Shown piece after piece: positions 51,332 through 58,979 of a stretch of 64,000 nt of DNA. The stretch lies in NCBI RefSeq assembly GCF_002563925.1, contig NZ_PDJD01000001.1, forward strand, positions 310,001 to 374,000, in the 5' to 3' direction. The number at the start of each line of letters is the position of its first letter. Positions within the stretch are counted from its first letter, which is position 1. The stretch is from Serinibacter salmoneus. Lineage in GTDB: Bacteria; Actinomycetota; Actinomycetes; Actinomycetales; Beutenbergiaceae. The notes under the pieces were generated by a model. It was not told the origin of the DNA. It saw nothing but the letters and a program-made list of their open reading frames with translations, and did no database searches. Made by a program: the position numbers and the translations under genes.

Positions 51332-51592
51332 GGTCTTCTCCTCGGTCGGGCGGGGCGCCGTGCGGCGCCTCGTGTCCAGGAATGTACGCCACGAATTGCG
51401 CGGCGTATAGAAAGCAAGCCCTTCCTTTTCGCGGGTAAGGAATGCCTTATGTGTGCATTTCGGAATGCGCGCATGTCGTTATTCGGCGGGCGCTCTCACG
51501 CGGTCTGCCGCGGTTGCCGTGGGGTCTGTCCGGGATGCGAGACGGCGCAGGGTTGCTGGCGCTCGGGCCGCGGCGGCCCTAGTCTCCTGGAC
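51332..51592 (+). promoter_or_regulatory. Gap with promoter of the Cys-Cys leader ORF
   Basis: 260 bp between divergent genes. From 51380 to 51490 the sequence is clearly AT-richer than the chromosome around it. A TAGTCT -10 box (51580-51585) stands 7 nt before the ATG at 51593; no good -35 is apparent (a TTGCTG at 51553 would leave a 21-bp spacer). The promoter for the minus-strand DUF1540 gene must also lie here. Confidence 0.45.
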
Positions 51593-51670
51593 ATGGAGAG
51601 CGCCGCGCACCGGATGCGCTGTTGTCGACGGAGCCGGATGACCCGGCCCGGTTCCGACCCCGTGCGCTAG
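51593..51670 (+). CDS. Leaderless Cys-Cys leader peptide, candidate cysteine attenuator
   Basis: 25-codon ORF beginning at the transcript start (7 nt after TAGTCT), with the Arg-rich centre MRCCRRSR containing two adjacent Cys codons (residues 9-10). It ends 66 nt before the luciferase-like gene. Leaderless short ORFs with Cys runs are known in mycobacteria as attenuators of sulfur genes: stalling on Cys codons when cysteine is low exposes or hides the downstream ribosome site. The GC-rich stretch 51670-51690 and the CCGCC-rich stretch 51710-51725 before the ribosome site could pair. The peptide itself probably has no job. Confidence 0.6.
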   Translation: MESAAHRMRCCRRSRMTRPGSDPVR

Positions 51671-51736
51671 CGGCGGAGGCGGACCGGGCGCCCAGCACCC
51701 GCCCCGCCGAACTCCCGCCTAACTGAGGACGCCCGC

Positions 51737-52186
51737 ATGACCGTTCTGCTCGCCACCCCCAGCACCGTCTCCCTCGACGCCGACCTCCCGCTCCACGCCC
51801 TGCTCGCCCATGCCCAGGTACTGGAGGCGCAGGCGCTCTCCGGAGGAGTGCCCGACGGCGCGGCGTCCCTTCGCCTGACCGGCCCCCGGGCCGCGGCGAG
51901 CGCCGCCCGTCTGGCGCGGCTGACCTCCCGGGTGCGGATCGTCGTCGCCCCTGCCGATCCGACCCGGCAGGCCGAGGCATTGGCCGCGGACCTCGCTGCC
52001 CTCGCGCTCATCGCCCCCGGCCGGGTCTCGCTCGAGGTGAGCGACGCCGCGGTGCAGCACCGAGTGCGGGCCGCCCTCGCCCGCGCCCCGCGGGTGGGGG
52101 TGGGGCACTTCGGCGGCGACCTGTTCGCGCACGGCCGCGAGGTCCCCGTGCCGCTGAGCGCCGACCTGGTGCAGCGCGCCGCCTGA
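51737..52186 (+). CDS. Short luciferase-like monooxygenase (LLM) domain protein
   Basis: 149-residue protein resembling the central part of flavin-dependent luciferase-like monooxygenases (RLARLTSRVRIVVAPADPTRQAEALAADLAALALIAPGRVSLEVSDA corresponds to the barrel strand with the usual R.GT...P...HP...E.LA.LD.LS.GR..LGVG pattern). It is far shorter than the 330-residue family norm, so it is either a shortened paralogue, a half-barrel partner or a degenerate copy. Many LLM enzymes release sulfite from alkanesulfonates, which would fit the Cys-Cys leader in front. GAGGA lies 11 nt before the ATG. No other sulfur gene follows. Confidence 0.5.
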   Translation: MTVLLATPSTVSLDADLPLHALLAHAQVLEAQALSGGVPDGAASLRLTGPRAAASAARLARLTSRVRIVVAPADPTRQAEALAADLAALALIAPGRVSLEVSDAAVQHRVRAALARAPRVGVGHFGGDLFAHGREVPVPLSADLVQRAA

Positions 52187-52273
52187 GGGAACCCGCGCCG
52201 CCTGAGGGCGGTCGCCCCGGTGCCTGTCGCGGTGGCCTGTCGCGATGTCGGGCCCCCGCGGCAGGATGGGGGC

Positions 52274-53275
52274 ATGAGCGAACCGATCCGATGGGGCATC
52301 CTCGGCCCCGGCCGCATTGCCGCCAACGTCGCGAAGGACTTCGGCCACGTGTCCGATGGGGTGATCGCCGCAGTCGGCTCCCGCTCCGCGCAGCGCGCCG
52401 CCGCCTTCGCGGCCGAGCACGCCCCCGGCGCCCGGGCACACGGCAGCTACCGCGACCTGCTCGCCGACCCCGCGATCGACGCCGTGTACGTGGCCACCCC
52501 GCACTCCCAGCACGCCGCGCAGGCCATCGCCGCGATTCGTGAGCACAAGGCGGTGCTGGTCGAGAAGGCGTTCACCGCCACGCTGCCCGGCGCCCGCCGG
52601 GTGGTGGGGGAGGCGCGCTCGCGTGACGCGGTGGTGATGGAGGCGATGTGGACGAGGTTCCAGCCCGCGGTGGTGCGCGCCCGGGAGCTGATCGCCGACG
52701 GCGCGATCGGCGAGGTGCGGGCCGTCGCCGCGGACCTGGGTGTCTCGCGCGAGTTCGACCCGAACGACCGACTGTTCTCCCTCGAACTCGGCGGCGGCAC
52801 CCTGCTCGACCTCGGGGTGTACGTGGTCTCCTTCGCCCAGATGGTGCTCGGTGAGCCGGTCGGTGTCACGGCCAAGGGATCGCTGCTGTCCACCGGCGTG
52901 GATGCGGAGGCCGGGCTGCTGGTCGACTTCGGATCCGGCGCCACCGCCACGCTGCAGACCTCCTTCCGCTCCCCGATGCCGGGCAACGCCCGCATCTACG
53001 GCTCCACCGGGTGGATCGAACTGCCGCCCCGGTTCCACCACCCGCACCGCGTGATCCTGCACCGCGCCGGCAAGGAGAGCATCGAGGAGTCCCTCCCGCC
53101 CACTGGCGCCGGCTACGCCCTGGAGTTCGATGAGGTCAACCGGCTCCTCCGCGCCGGGCGCACCGAGTCCGAGGTCATGCCGCTGCGGGACTCCCTCGCG
53201 GTCATGGGCGTGTTGCAGTCCGCGGCAGATCAACTCGGCGTGGCACTCGTGGAGGATGAGCATGCCGGCCTCTAG
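52274..53275 (+). CDS. Gfo/Idh/MocA-family oxidoreductase
   Basis: 333-residue NAD(P)-dependent oxidoreductase. Rossmann motif GILGPGRIAANVAKDF at the N-terminus, the family's EK motif in VLVEKAFTA (normally EKP), MWTRFQPAVVRARELI and LDLGVYVVSFAQMVLG, which are the substrate-facing helices. Members act on sugars, inositols or sugar derivatives; this one resembles the group acting on dihydrodiols and small polyols, but substrate is uncertain. The start ATG is 6 nt after a CAGGAT box (52262-52267), so it is probably leaderless. The end overlaps the ligase gene by 14 nt. Confidence 0.85.
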   Translation: MSEPIRWGILGPGRIAANVAKDFGHVSDGVIAAVGSRSAQRAAAFAAEHAPGARAHGSYRDLLADPAIDAVYVATPHSQHAAQAIAAIREHKAVLVEKAFTATLPGARRVVGEARSRDAVVMEAMWTRFQPAVVRARELIADGAIGEVRAVAADLGVSREFDPNDRLFSLELGGGTLLDLGVYVVSFAQMVLGEPVGVTAKGSLLSTGVDAEAGLLVDFGSGATATLQTSFRSPMPGNARIYGSTGWIELPPRFHHPHRVILHRAGKESIEESLPPTGAGYALEFDEVNRLLRAGRTESEVMPLRDSLAVMGVLQSAADQLGVALVEDEHAGL

Positions 53276-54422
53276 CCCCACGCCGGCGAGTCCGGTGCTG
53301 CCCATGCTCGCCAAGCCCGTGGCGCGCGTGCCCGGGCCGGATGCCGCCGGTGGACCCTTCTCCTACGAGCCGAAATGGGACGGGTTCCGTGCCATCGTGC
53401 AGGCGGGAGCCGATGGCGTGGAGATCTTCTCCCGCAGCGGCAAGCCGATGACGCGGTACTTCCCCGATGTCGTGGTCGCGGTCGCCCAGGAGTTCTCGGG
53501 CTCGGATCTGGCTGACGGGCTGCTGCTGGACGGCGAGATCGTGCTCGCGCGGGGTTCGCGGCTGGACTTCGAACTGCTCGGGCAGCGGATCCACCCCGCG
53601 GCCTCGCGGGTGGCGATGCTCGCCGAGCACGCTCCCGCCACCCTCGTGGTGTTCGACCTGCTCGCCGCCGGCGGTCGAGACCTGGCGGGCGAGCCGCTGC
53701 GGGAGCGGCTCGCGGCGCTGGACGACCTCGCGATCACCGGTCCCCGGGTCCAGGTCACGCCTCGCTCGTTGGATGCGGGGGAGGCGGAGGGCTGGCTGGC
53801 GGAGTTCGAGGGCGCGGGGCTGGACGGCGTGATCGCCAAACCCCTGGACGCCCCCTACGCGCCGGGCAAACGCACGATGCTGAAGATCAAGCACGCCCGC
53901 ACCGCGGACGTGGTGCTCGCCGGGTACCGGGAGCACAAGGAGTCCACCCCCGAGGCGCCACTGCTCGGGTCCCTGCTGCTCGGGCTGTGGGAGGGCGAGG
54001 AGCTGCAGTTCGTGGGCGTGAGCGCCTCGTTCCCCAAGGCGCGCCGCGCGGAACTCATCGCTGAGCTCGCCCCGCTGGCGGTCGACGTCGAGGACTCCGA
54101 CGCCATGGCCGCCCACCCGTGGGGAGCGTGGGCGGACCCCGCCGCGCACGAGAGCGGGCGCAAACCCGGCGCCGTGTCGCGCTGGAGCGGCGGCAAGGAC
54201 CTGTCCTTCACCCCGCTGCGCCCGGAGCGGGTGCTGGAGGTGGGGTATGACCACATGGAGGGCACCCGGTTCCGCCACACCACCCAGTTCAAGCGGTGGC
54301 GCCCGGACCGCGAACCGCGCTCGTGCACGTATGCGCAGTTGGAGGAGGTCGTCGGGTACGACCTCGCGGAGATCCTCCCCGGTGCGCCGGCTGCCGCCGA
54401 TGACTTCCGTGGGTCGCTCTGA
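53262..54422 (+). CDS. ligC: ATP-dependent DNA ligase (LigC type)
   Basis: 386-residue ligase. Motif I is EPKWDGFRA with the adenylated Lys; LLDGEIVL (motif III), DLLAAGGRD, EGVIAKP-type motif IV (DGVIAKPLD) and KIKH (motif V) follow in order, then an OB-fold. It seals nicks, especially in actinobacterial end-joining and base-excision repair, in the cytoplasm. The ATG at 53262 has a GGAGG ribosome site 6 nt upstream (53251-53255) and is preferred over the ATG at 53256. The overlap with the upstream oxidoreductase gene suggests co-translation, though the functions are unrelated. Confidence 0.88.
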   Translation: MPASSPTPASPVLPMLAKPVARVPGPDAAGGPFSYEPKWDGFRAIVQAGADGVEIFSRSGKPMTRYFPDVVVAVAQEFSGSDLADGLLLDGEIVLARGSRLDFELLGQRIHPAASRVAMLAEHAPATLVVFDLLAAGGRDLAGEPLRERLAALDDLAITGPRVQVTPRSLDAGEAEGWLAEFEGAGLDGVIAKPLDAPYAPGKRTMLKIKHARTADVVLAGYREHKESTPEAPLLGSLLLGLWEGEELQFVGVSASFPKARRAELIAELAPLAVDVEDSDAMAAHPWGAWADPAAHESGRKPGAVSRWSGGKDLSFTPLRPERVLEVGYDHMEGTRFRHTTQFKRWRPDREPRSCTYAQLEEVVGYDLAEILPGAPAAADDFRGSL

Positions 54423-54608
54423 GGGTGTTGTGCGCGGTTTGTGACCGCCCTCACACGCTGTGTAAACACCTGCGAACAGTCCTGTTTCGTCTCTTCCAGA
54501 CGACCGGATCGGGCCTCTAGCGTCAACGGCACCACGACGGGGCGGTGCGAGAGCCCCTCGCGCGTCCCGTTTCATTTCGGCTGTTCAGCCGACGACGAGG
54601 GAGCGCCC
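54423..54608 (+). promoter_or_regulatory. Permease leader region with small palindromes
   Basis: 186 bp before the permease gene, AT-richer between 54430 and 54500 than elsewhere. It contains an imperfect palindrome (GAACAG-TC-CTGTTTC, about 54473-54487) and a perfect TCGGCTG-TT-CAGCCGA hairpin (54577-54592) close to the ribosome site GAGGGAG. Either could be a regulatory site for purine control; no riboswitch family was recognised. Confidence 0.4.
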
Positions 54609-56039
54609 ATGACCCTGACGGCGGAAGAGAAGGCGGCGAAGCGCAAGGCGCGCGCCGCGGAGAACGGGGTCGACTCGATACCCCCGATGGCGCGGCTGTT
54701 CCCGCTGGGTCTGCAGCACGTGCTCGCGCTGTACGCCGGTGCCGTGGCGGTGCCGCTGATCGTCGGTGGCGCGCTCGGCTACTCGGCGCAGGACATGGCG
54801 TTCCTCATCAGCGCCGATCTCTTCATCGCCGGGGTGGCCACGATCGTGCAATCGGTCGGGTTCTGGCGCTTCGGGGTGCGGCTCCCCCTGATGCAGGGCG
54901 TCACCTTCGCGGCCGTCGGACCGATGATCGCGATCGGCAACCAACACGGCATCACCGCGATCTTCGGGTCGGTGATCGCCTGCGGGCTGTTCATGATCCT
55001 CGTGGCGCCGTTCTTCTCCCAACTCCTGCGGTTCTTCCCGCCGATCGTCACCGGCACCGTGATCCTCATCATCGGGCTCTCCCTCATGAGTGTGGCAGCC
55101 GGGTGGATCGCCGATGGCGCCACCGAGGAGTCCCCGGGGGCGCTGCCGATCAACGTGGGCTTCGCCGCCGGCACCCTGCTGCTGATCGTGCTCATCGAGC
55201 GCTTCGCACCTCCGGCACTGGCTCGCGTCTCGGTGCTGCTCGGTCTGGTGCTCGGCACCATCGCCGCGTTGTTCGTGCCCGGGATGACCAACTGGGAGGC
55301 CGTGGGGGAGGCGGGCTGGTTCGCCGTCGTCACCCCGTTCCACTTCGGCCTGCCGACCTTCGAGATCGCCTCGATCCTCTCGATGATCGTGGTGGCGATC
55401 GTGATCATGACCGAGACGACCGGCGACATGATCGCGGTCGGGGAGATCGTGGACAAGCCCGTCACCCGCCGCCAGCTCGCCGACGGACTGCGCGCTGATG
55501 GGCTGGGCACCGTGCTGGGCGGCGCGTTCAACACCTTCCCCTACACCGCGTTCGCGCAGAACGTGGGACTGGTCTCCCTCACCGGGGTGCGCTCGCGGTA
55601 TGTCGCGACCATGGCCGGGGTGATCCTCCTGGTGCTCGGCCTGATCCCGAAGATCTCCGCGGTGGTCGAGGGCGTGCCGCGCGCCGTGCTCGGCGGCGCC
55701 GGGATCGCGCTGTTCGGGATGGTCGCGGCCTCCGGGATCCGCACCCTGGCCCGGGTGCACCTGGACAACAAGAACGTGCTGATCGTGGCGCTGTCCATCG
55801 GGATCGCGCTGTTGCCGACGGTGGAACCGGAGATCTACGCGAACTTTCCGAGCTGGTTCCAGCTGATCTTCGACTCCGGCATCTCCTCCGGTGCGATCGC
55901 CGCGATCCTGCTGAACCTGTTGTTGAACAAGAACCCCACCGCGGACGATCCCGAACGCGATGCCCGCTACTCCGCGCACGACTCGGTGCGCAGTCCGGCG
56001 GCCACCCCCGAGGAGGACATCCAGTCCTCCCACGCCTGA
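54609..56039 (+). CDS. Xanthine/uric acid permease, NCS2 family
   Basis: 476-residue transporter with about 13 hydrophobic helices. It has the NCS2 core motifs: QHVLALYAGAVAVPLIVGGALG at the first helix, FAAVGPMIAIGNQHGITAIFGSVIACG and the purine-binding TM8-TM10 region VVAIVIMTETTGDMIAVGEIVDKPV (with the conserved Glu of the ETTGD segment) and GLGTVLGGAFNTFPYTAFAQNVGLVSLTGVRSRYV. This sequence fits proton-coupled purine (xanthine/urate) uptake. It opens the purine-catabolism block. The ATG at 54609 follows GAGGGAGCGCCC. Confidence 0.88.
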   Translation: MTLTAEEKAAKRKARAAENGVDSIPPMARLFPLGLQHVLALYAGAVAVPLIVGGALGYSAQDMAFLISADLFIAGVATIVQSVGFWRFGVRLPLMQGVTFAAVGPMIAIGNQHGITAIFGSVIACGLFMILVAPFFSQLLRFFPPIVTGTVILIIGLSLMSVAAGWIADGATEESPGALPINVGFAAGTLLLIVLIERFAPPALARVSVLLGLVLGTIAALFVPGMTNWEAVGEAGWFAVVTPFHFGLPTFEIASILSMIVVAIVIMTETTGDMIAVGEIVDKPVTRRQLADGLRADGLGTVLGGAFNTFPYTAFAQNVGLVSLTGVRSRYVATMAGVILLVLGLIPKISAVVEGVPRAVLGGAGIALFGMVAASGIRTLARVHLDNKNVLIVALSIGIALLPTVEPEIYANFPSWFQLIFDSGISSGAIAAILLNLLLNKNPTADDPERDARYSAHDSVRSPAATPEEDIQSSHA

Positions 56040-56101
56040 GTGCCCCACCCGCACTCACGCACGCCTCTCACGCACGCCCCCCACGCCCCCCACGCCCCCC
56101 A

Positions 56102-56162
56102 CGCCGAGCGATGGGTTCGGCAGGCCTCAGCACGTGGGCCCTGCCGAACCCATCGCTCGGCG
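56102..56162. repeat. 61-bp perfect hairpin with CGCCGAGCG ends
   Basis: Two 23-bp arms, 56102-56124 and 56140-56162, are perfect reverse complements around a 15-nt loop. The ends match the 62-bp element family, but the inner sequence (ATGGGTTCGG) is different. It may be the terminator of the permease gene. It is preceded by four short CCCCCACG-type units (56068-56103). Confidence 0.8.
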
Positions 56163-56184
56163 CACGTGTGCCGCCACCTGCGTC

Positions 56185-56396
56185 CGCCGAGCGTGTGCTT
56201 GTGCACGGGGTGGTTCGCCGAGCGTGTGCTTGTGCAGGGTTCTGTGTGCGTGGGCCTGCGTAGGCACCCGCTCGGCGTGGTGCAGTGCGGTGCGGTGCGG
56301 TCGTCGTCGAGCGTGTGGTTGTGCACACCTGGTTCGCCGAGCGTGTTCTTGCGCAGGGTTCTGTGTGCGTGGGCCTGCGTAGGCACCCGCTCGGCG
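56185..56396. repeat. 62-bp CGCCGAGCG elements, copies 2 and 3 with half copies
   Basis: Full elements at 56216-56277 and 56335-56396 differ at only two positions. Each is preceded by a half element (56185-56205 and 56305-56325), so the block is a tandem duplication of about 119 bp. Aligned to copy 1 at 4834, the full copies keep the terminal 9-bp inverted repeats and the central CTGCG run. Confidence 0.8.
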
Positions 56397-56422
56397 CGGG
56401 AGAGGTGCGATCGTGCAGGTGC

Positions 56423-56598
56423 CTGCCGAACTGCCTCGCGGTGCCTGCCGAACTGCCTCGCGGTGCCTGCCGAACTGCCTCGCGGTGCCTGCAGAACTGC
56501 CTCGCGGTGCCTGCAGAACTGCCTCGCGGTGCCTGCAGAACTGCCTCGCGGTGCCTGCCGAACTGCCTCGCGGTGCCTGCAGAATCGCCTCGCGGTGG
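56423..56598. repeat. 22-bp repeat array F, 8 units
   Basis: Eight exact-length units from 56423 to 56598 (176 nt) with no spacer. Core CTGCCGAAC or CTGCAGAAC, then TGCC...TCGCGGTGC. The last unit (CTGCAGAATCGCC) is the most divergent and ends 1 nt before the urate hydroxylase stop. All are in one orientation, so unlike arrays C and E no internal hairpin is formed. Confidence 0.9.
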
Positions 56599-56599
56599 G

Positions 56600-57784
56600 T
56601 CAGAGCAGCCCGGACCCCACGTTCACCGGGGAGTCCTCGATGTTCCCGAGGATGCCGCGGATGATGCCGCTGCCGTCCGCGCCGCGCAGGCTCGCATACC
56701 AGGCGGCCGTGGCCTCGGGGTCGTAGGCATGCGTCTCCTCACCGCGCTTGCGGGCCCGCAGCACGAGGTCCCCGGCGCGCTCCGTGCGCGCGGCCTGGTA
56801 CCGCTCGAGCGTGTCGGCCACCGAGACGGTGTTCGTCGCGAACGCGATGCCGAGCACGAACGCGTCCTCCAGCGCCGAGCACGCCCCCTGCCCGATGTCC
56901 GGCGCTGTGTTGTGGGCGGCGTCCCCGAGGATCGCCACCCGCCCACGCACCCAGGTGTGGAACGGGTCGATGTCCCAGATCTCCACCCGGTTCATCGAGA
57001 CGGCCGGGTCGATCGTGTCGATCAGCCGCGCCACCCCCGGCGCCCAGCCCGCGAAGGCCTCGGAGAGGAAGCCCTTGCCGTCGGCGCGGTCGTAGGGCAG
57101 CCCCGCGGGCTGCGGGATGTCGAACCAGAAGTAGAACCGTCCGCCGGCCACCGGCATCACCGCGGCACGCTTGCCCTCGGCCACGTAGGTGGTCCACTGC
57201 GTGGCCGGTCCGATCTCCTCGTCCACCTCGATCAGGCCGTTCACGTTGGTGTACCCGGAGTAGGTCCGCTCGATCGGCGGCATGCCTTCCGTCACGTACG
57301 CGCGGGTCAGGGAGCGGGCCCCATCGGCACCCAGCAGCAGGTCGGCGGTGTCCGTGGAACCGTCGGCGAATGTCGCGGTCACCTGGGAGCCGTCGTCGGT
57401 GAGGCCCACCATCCTCATGCCGAGGTGGATGCGCTCCATCCCCAGGGTCTCCATGAGCAGCATCTGCAGGTCCGCCCGGGCGACAGGGTAGGGCTTCTGA
57501 CCGCTCGCCGTCGTGACCGGATCCAGGGGGAACTCGCACAGGGTCTCGCCGCTGTGCCCGTCCCGGTAGGCCATCGAGGCCATGTCGCCGCCGAGCGCCG
57601 CCACCTGCTCCCCGAGGCCCAGCCAGTTCAGCACCTTGACGCCGTTGGACCACAGCGACAGCGCCGCCCCGACCGGCTTGTTCTCGCGCATCTGGTCGTA
57701 CACGACCACCTCGTGCCCGAGCCTGGCCAGCGCGATCCCCGCGCTCGTGCCGCCGATTCCCGCCCCGATGATGATGACCTTCAT
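56600..57784 (-). CDS. hpxO: FAD-dependent urate hydroxylase
   Basis: 394-residue aromatic-hydroxylase-type flavoprotein that turns urate into 5-hydroxyisourate. N-terminal FAD motif VIIIGAGIGGTSAGIALARLG, then the HpxO segment ENKPVGAALSLWSNGVKVLNWLGLG, VARADLQMLLM, the DG motif LLLGADGARSLTRAYV, QWTTYVAEGKRAAVMPVAGGRFYFWFDIP and the FAD-closing GRVAILGDAAHNTAPDIGQGACSALEDA. Nearly every conserved block of HpxO is present. It works with the neighbouring OHCU decarboxylase-HIU hydrolase to make allantoin. Start at 57784, 8-unit repeat array after the stop. Confidence 0.92.
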   Translation of the reverse strand: MKVIIIGAGIGGTSAGIALARLGHEVVVYDQMRENKPVGAALSLWSNGVKVLNWLGLGEQVAALGGDMASMAYRDGHSGETLCEFPLDPVTTASGQKPYPVARADLQMLLMETLGMERIHLGMRMVGLTDDGSQVTATFADGSTDTADLLLGADGARSLTRAYVTEGMPPIERTYSGYTNVNGLIEVDEEIGPATQWTTYVAEGKRAAVMPVAGGRFYFWFDIPQPAGLPYDRADGKGFLSEAFAGWAPGVARLIDTIDPAVSMNRVEIWDIDPFHTWVRGRVAILGDAAHNTAPDIGQGACSALEDAFVLGIAFATNTVSVADTLERYQAARTERAGDLVLRARKRGEETHAYDPEATAAWYASLRGADGSGIIRGILGNIEDSPVNVGSGLL

Positions 57785-57886
57785 GCACCACCACGCTAGG
57801 GGCGGCGCGTCACGCCGGTGTTTCGGGCGGGAAAGAGTTGTGTGGCATGCCGTGGCCGACGGCGTATCCCGGCCGGGCGGTAGCGC

Positions 57887-58741
57887 TCAGCTCCCGCGGT
57901 AGGTGGAGTAGGCGAATGGGCTGAGCAGCAGCGGCACGTGGTAGTGCGGCCGGTCGACCACACGGAACGTGACCGACACACTCGGGTAGAACGCCTCGGT
58001 GCCCAGCGCGGCGAAGTACTCGGCGGTGGCAAAGGTCAGGGTGTAGTCGCCCGGGGGGAGGAGGTCGGGGCCCAGACCCAGCCGGCCGTCGTCGTCCGTG
58101 GTGCCGGTGGCGATCTCCCCGACCGGCCCGGTCAGCGTGACGGCGACGTCGCTCGCCGGGCGCCCGGTGGTGGCGTCGAGGATGTGGGTGGTCAGGTGGG
58201 GGTGCTCGGAGGTGACCTGCGGTGCGGGTGACCCCTCGGCCGACTCCACCCCCAGGGCGCCGCGCAGGCGTAGCAGCGCGATCTGCCGCAACTGCTCGAG
58301 GGATTCCTCGGTCTCGGTCTCCGGATCGTTCCCGAGGCGGCGCTGCAACTCCGCGAGCATCTCCTGCGGGGACCGCCCCGCGGCCCGGACGAGGAACACC
58401 CGGCCGAACTGCTCCTCGTAGTCGCGGTTCCCCGCCGCGATCAGCTCAGCGGTCTCGGCGTCCGCGCCGGCCATCGAGGACTGCTCCCGGCGCGACGCCG
58501 CAGCCTCCGCTCCCTTGCCGCTCACCCGTGCGCCGATCCGGGGGTGGTGCGCCAGGGCGGCGTCCAGGTCCCACACCGACCACTGCCGCGAGGCCGTGAG
58601 GGCCGCGTGCTCCAGCGCGCGTTCGCTGACGTAGGGCCGGCCGGCCACGACCTGTTCCACCCAGCTGGGGATGGCGGCCCAGGTGGCCACCAGCACGTCT
58701 GCATCGGACTCGGGCAGCGCATTGAAGGAGGCGAGGTCCAT
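57887..58741 (-). CDS. Bifunctional OHCU decarboxylase / 5-hydroxyisourate hydrolase
   Basis: 284-residue fusion of the two steps after urate hydroxylase. N-terminal 2-oxo-4-hydroxy-4-carboxy-5-ureidoimidazoline (OHCU) decarboxylase (about 1-165): catalytic His of ALAHHPRIG and the EEQFGRVFLVRAAGRSPQEML block. C-terminal transthyretin-like HIU hydrolase (about 180-284): LTTHILDATTGRPASDVAVTL, HYHVPLLLSPFAYSTYRGS with the hallmark final YRGS. In sequence order the decarboxylase precedes the hydrolase, although the hydrolase acts first. It lies 102 nt upstream of hpxO on the same strand, so the two genes are likely one operon. Confidence 0.92.
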   Translation of the reverse strand: MDLASFNALPESDADVLVATWAAIPSWVEQVVAGRPYVSERALEHAALTASRQWSVWDLDAALAHHPRIGARVSGKGAEAAASRREQSSMAGADAETAELIAAGNRDYEEQFGRVFLVRAAGRSPQEMLAELQRRLGNDPETETEESLEQLRQIALLRLRGALGVESAEGSPAPQVTSEHPHLTTHILDATTGRPASDVAVTLTGPVGEIATGTTDDDGRLGLGPDLLPPGDYTLTFATAEYFAALGTEAFYPSVSVTFRVVDRPHYHVPLLLSPFAYSTYRGS

Positions 58742-58838
58742 GACGCCACGCTAGCGGGCGCCGATCCGGTTCGCCGATCTGGTGCGCCGAACCGGTGCGC
58801 CGAACGATGGGTTGCGCCGTTCACCTCCGCCCCGTCCC

Positions 58839-58931
58839 CGCCGAGCGGGTCCCTGTGCAGGCCCAACGCGCTCGAGCCCTGCGCAACCGCACGCTCGGCG
58901 GGGGGTGGGGTGCGTAACCGCACGCTCGGCG
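58839..58931. repeat. 62-bp CGCCGAGCG element, copy 4 (inverted), plus half copy
   Basis: Full element at 58839-58900, in the reverse orientation of copies 1-3, and a half element (21 nt, 58911-58931). Together they occupy much of the gap between the divergent OHCU-decarboxylase and allantoinase genes. Upstream (about 58793-58818) is a decayed copy of the 56102 hairpin arm containing ATGGGTTGCGCCG. Confidence 0.75.
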
Positions 58932-58967
58932 GGGTAGATCGGCAACACGGCCGAAACCCCCGCTGGG

Positions 58968-58973
58968 TAGCGT
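58968..58973 (+). promoter_or_regulatory. -10 box of the allantoinase operon
   Basis: TAGCGT stands 6 nt before the ATG at 58980, so the allantoinase transcript is predicted to be leaderless. A clear -35 is not visible. Confidence 0.5.
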
Positions 58974-58979
58974 CACCCC

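Noticed and set aside
51269-51592. Extension of the Cys-Cys leader ORF upstream
   Set aside because: The frame is open but begins inside the DUF1540 promoter region, has no ribosome site, and the -10 box at 51580 points to a start at 51593.
54423-54608. Purine riboswitch before the permease
   Set aside because: Only small palindromes are present; the conserved three-way junction of known purine riboswitches was not found by eye.
56423-56598. CRISPR array
   Set aside because: The repeats are 22 bp with no unique spacers between them, and no cas genes are near.
56040-57799. Open frames encoding repeated PAELPRGACRTASRC peptides
   Set aside because: These are translations of the 22-bp repeats and of the hpxO antisense strand, not genes.
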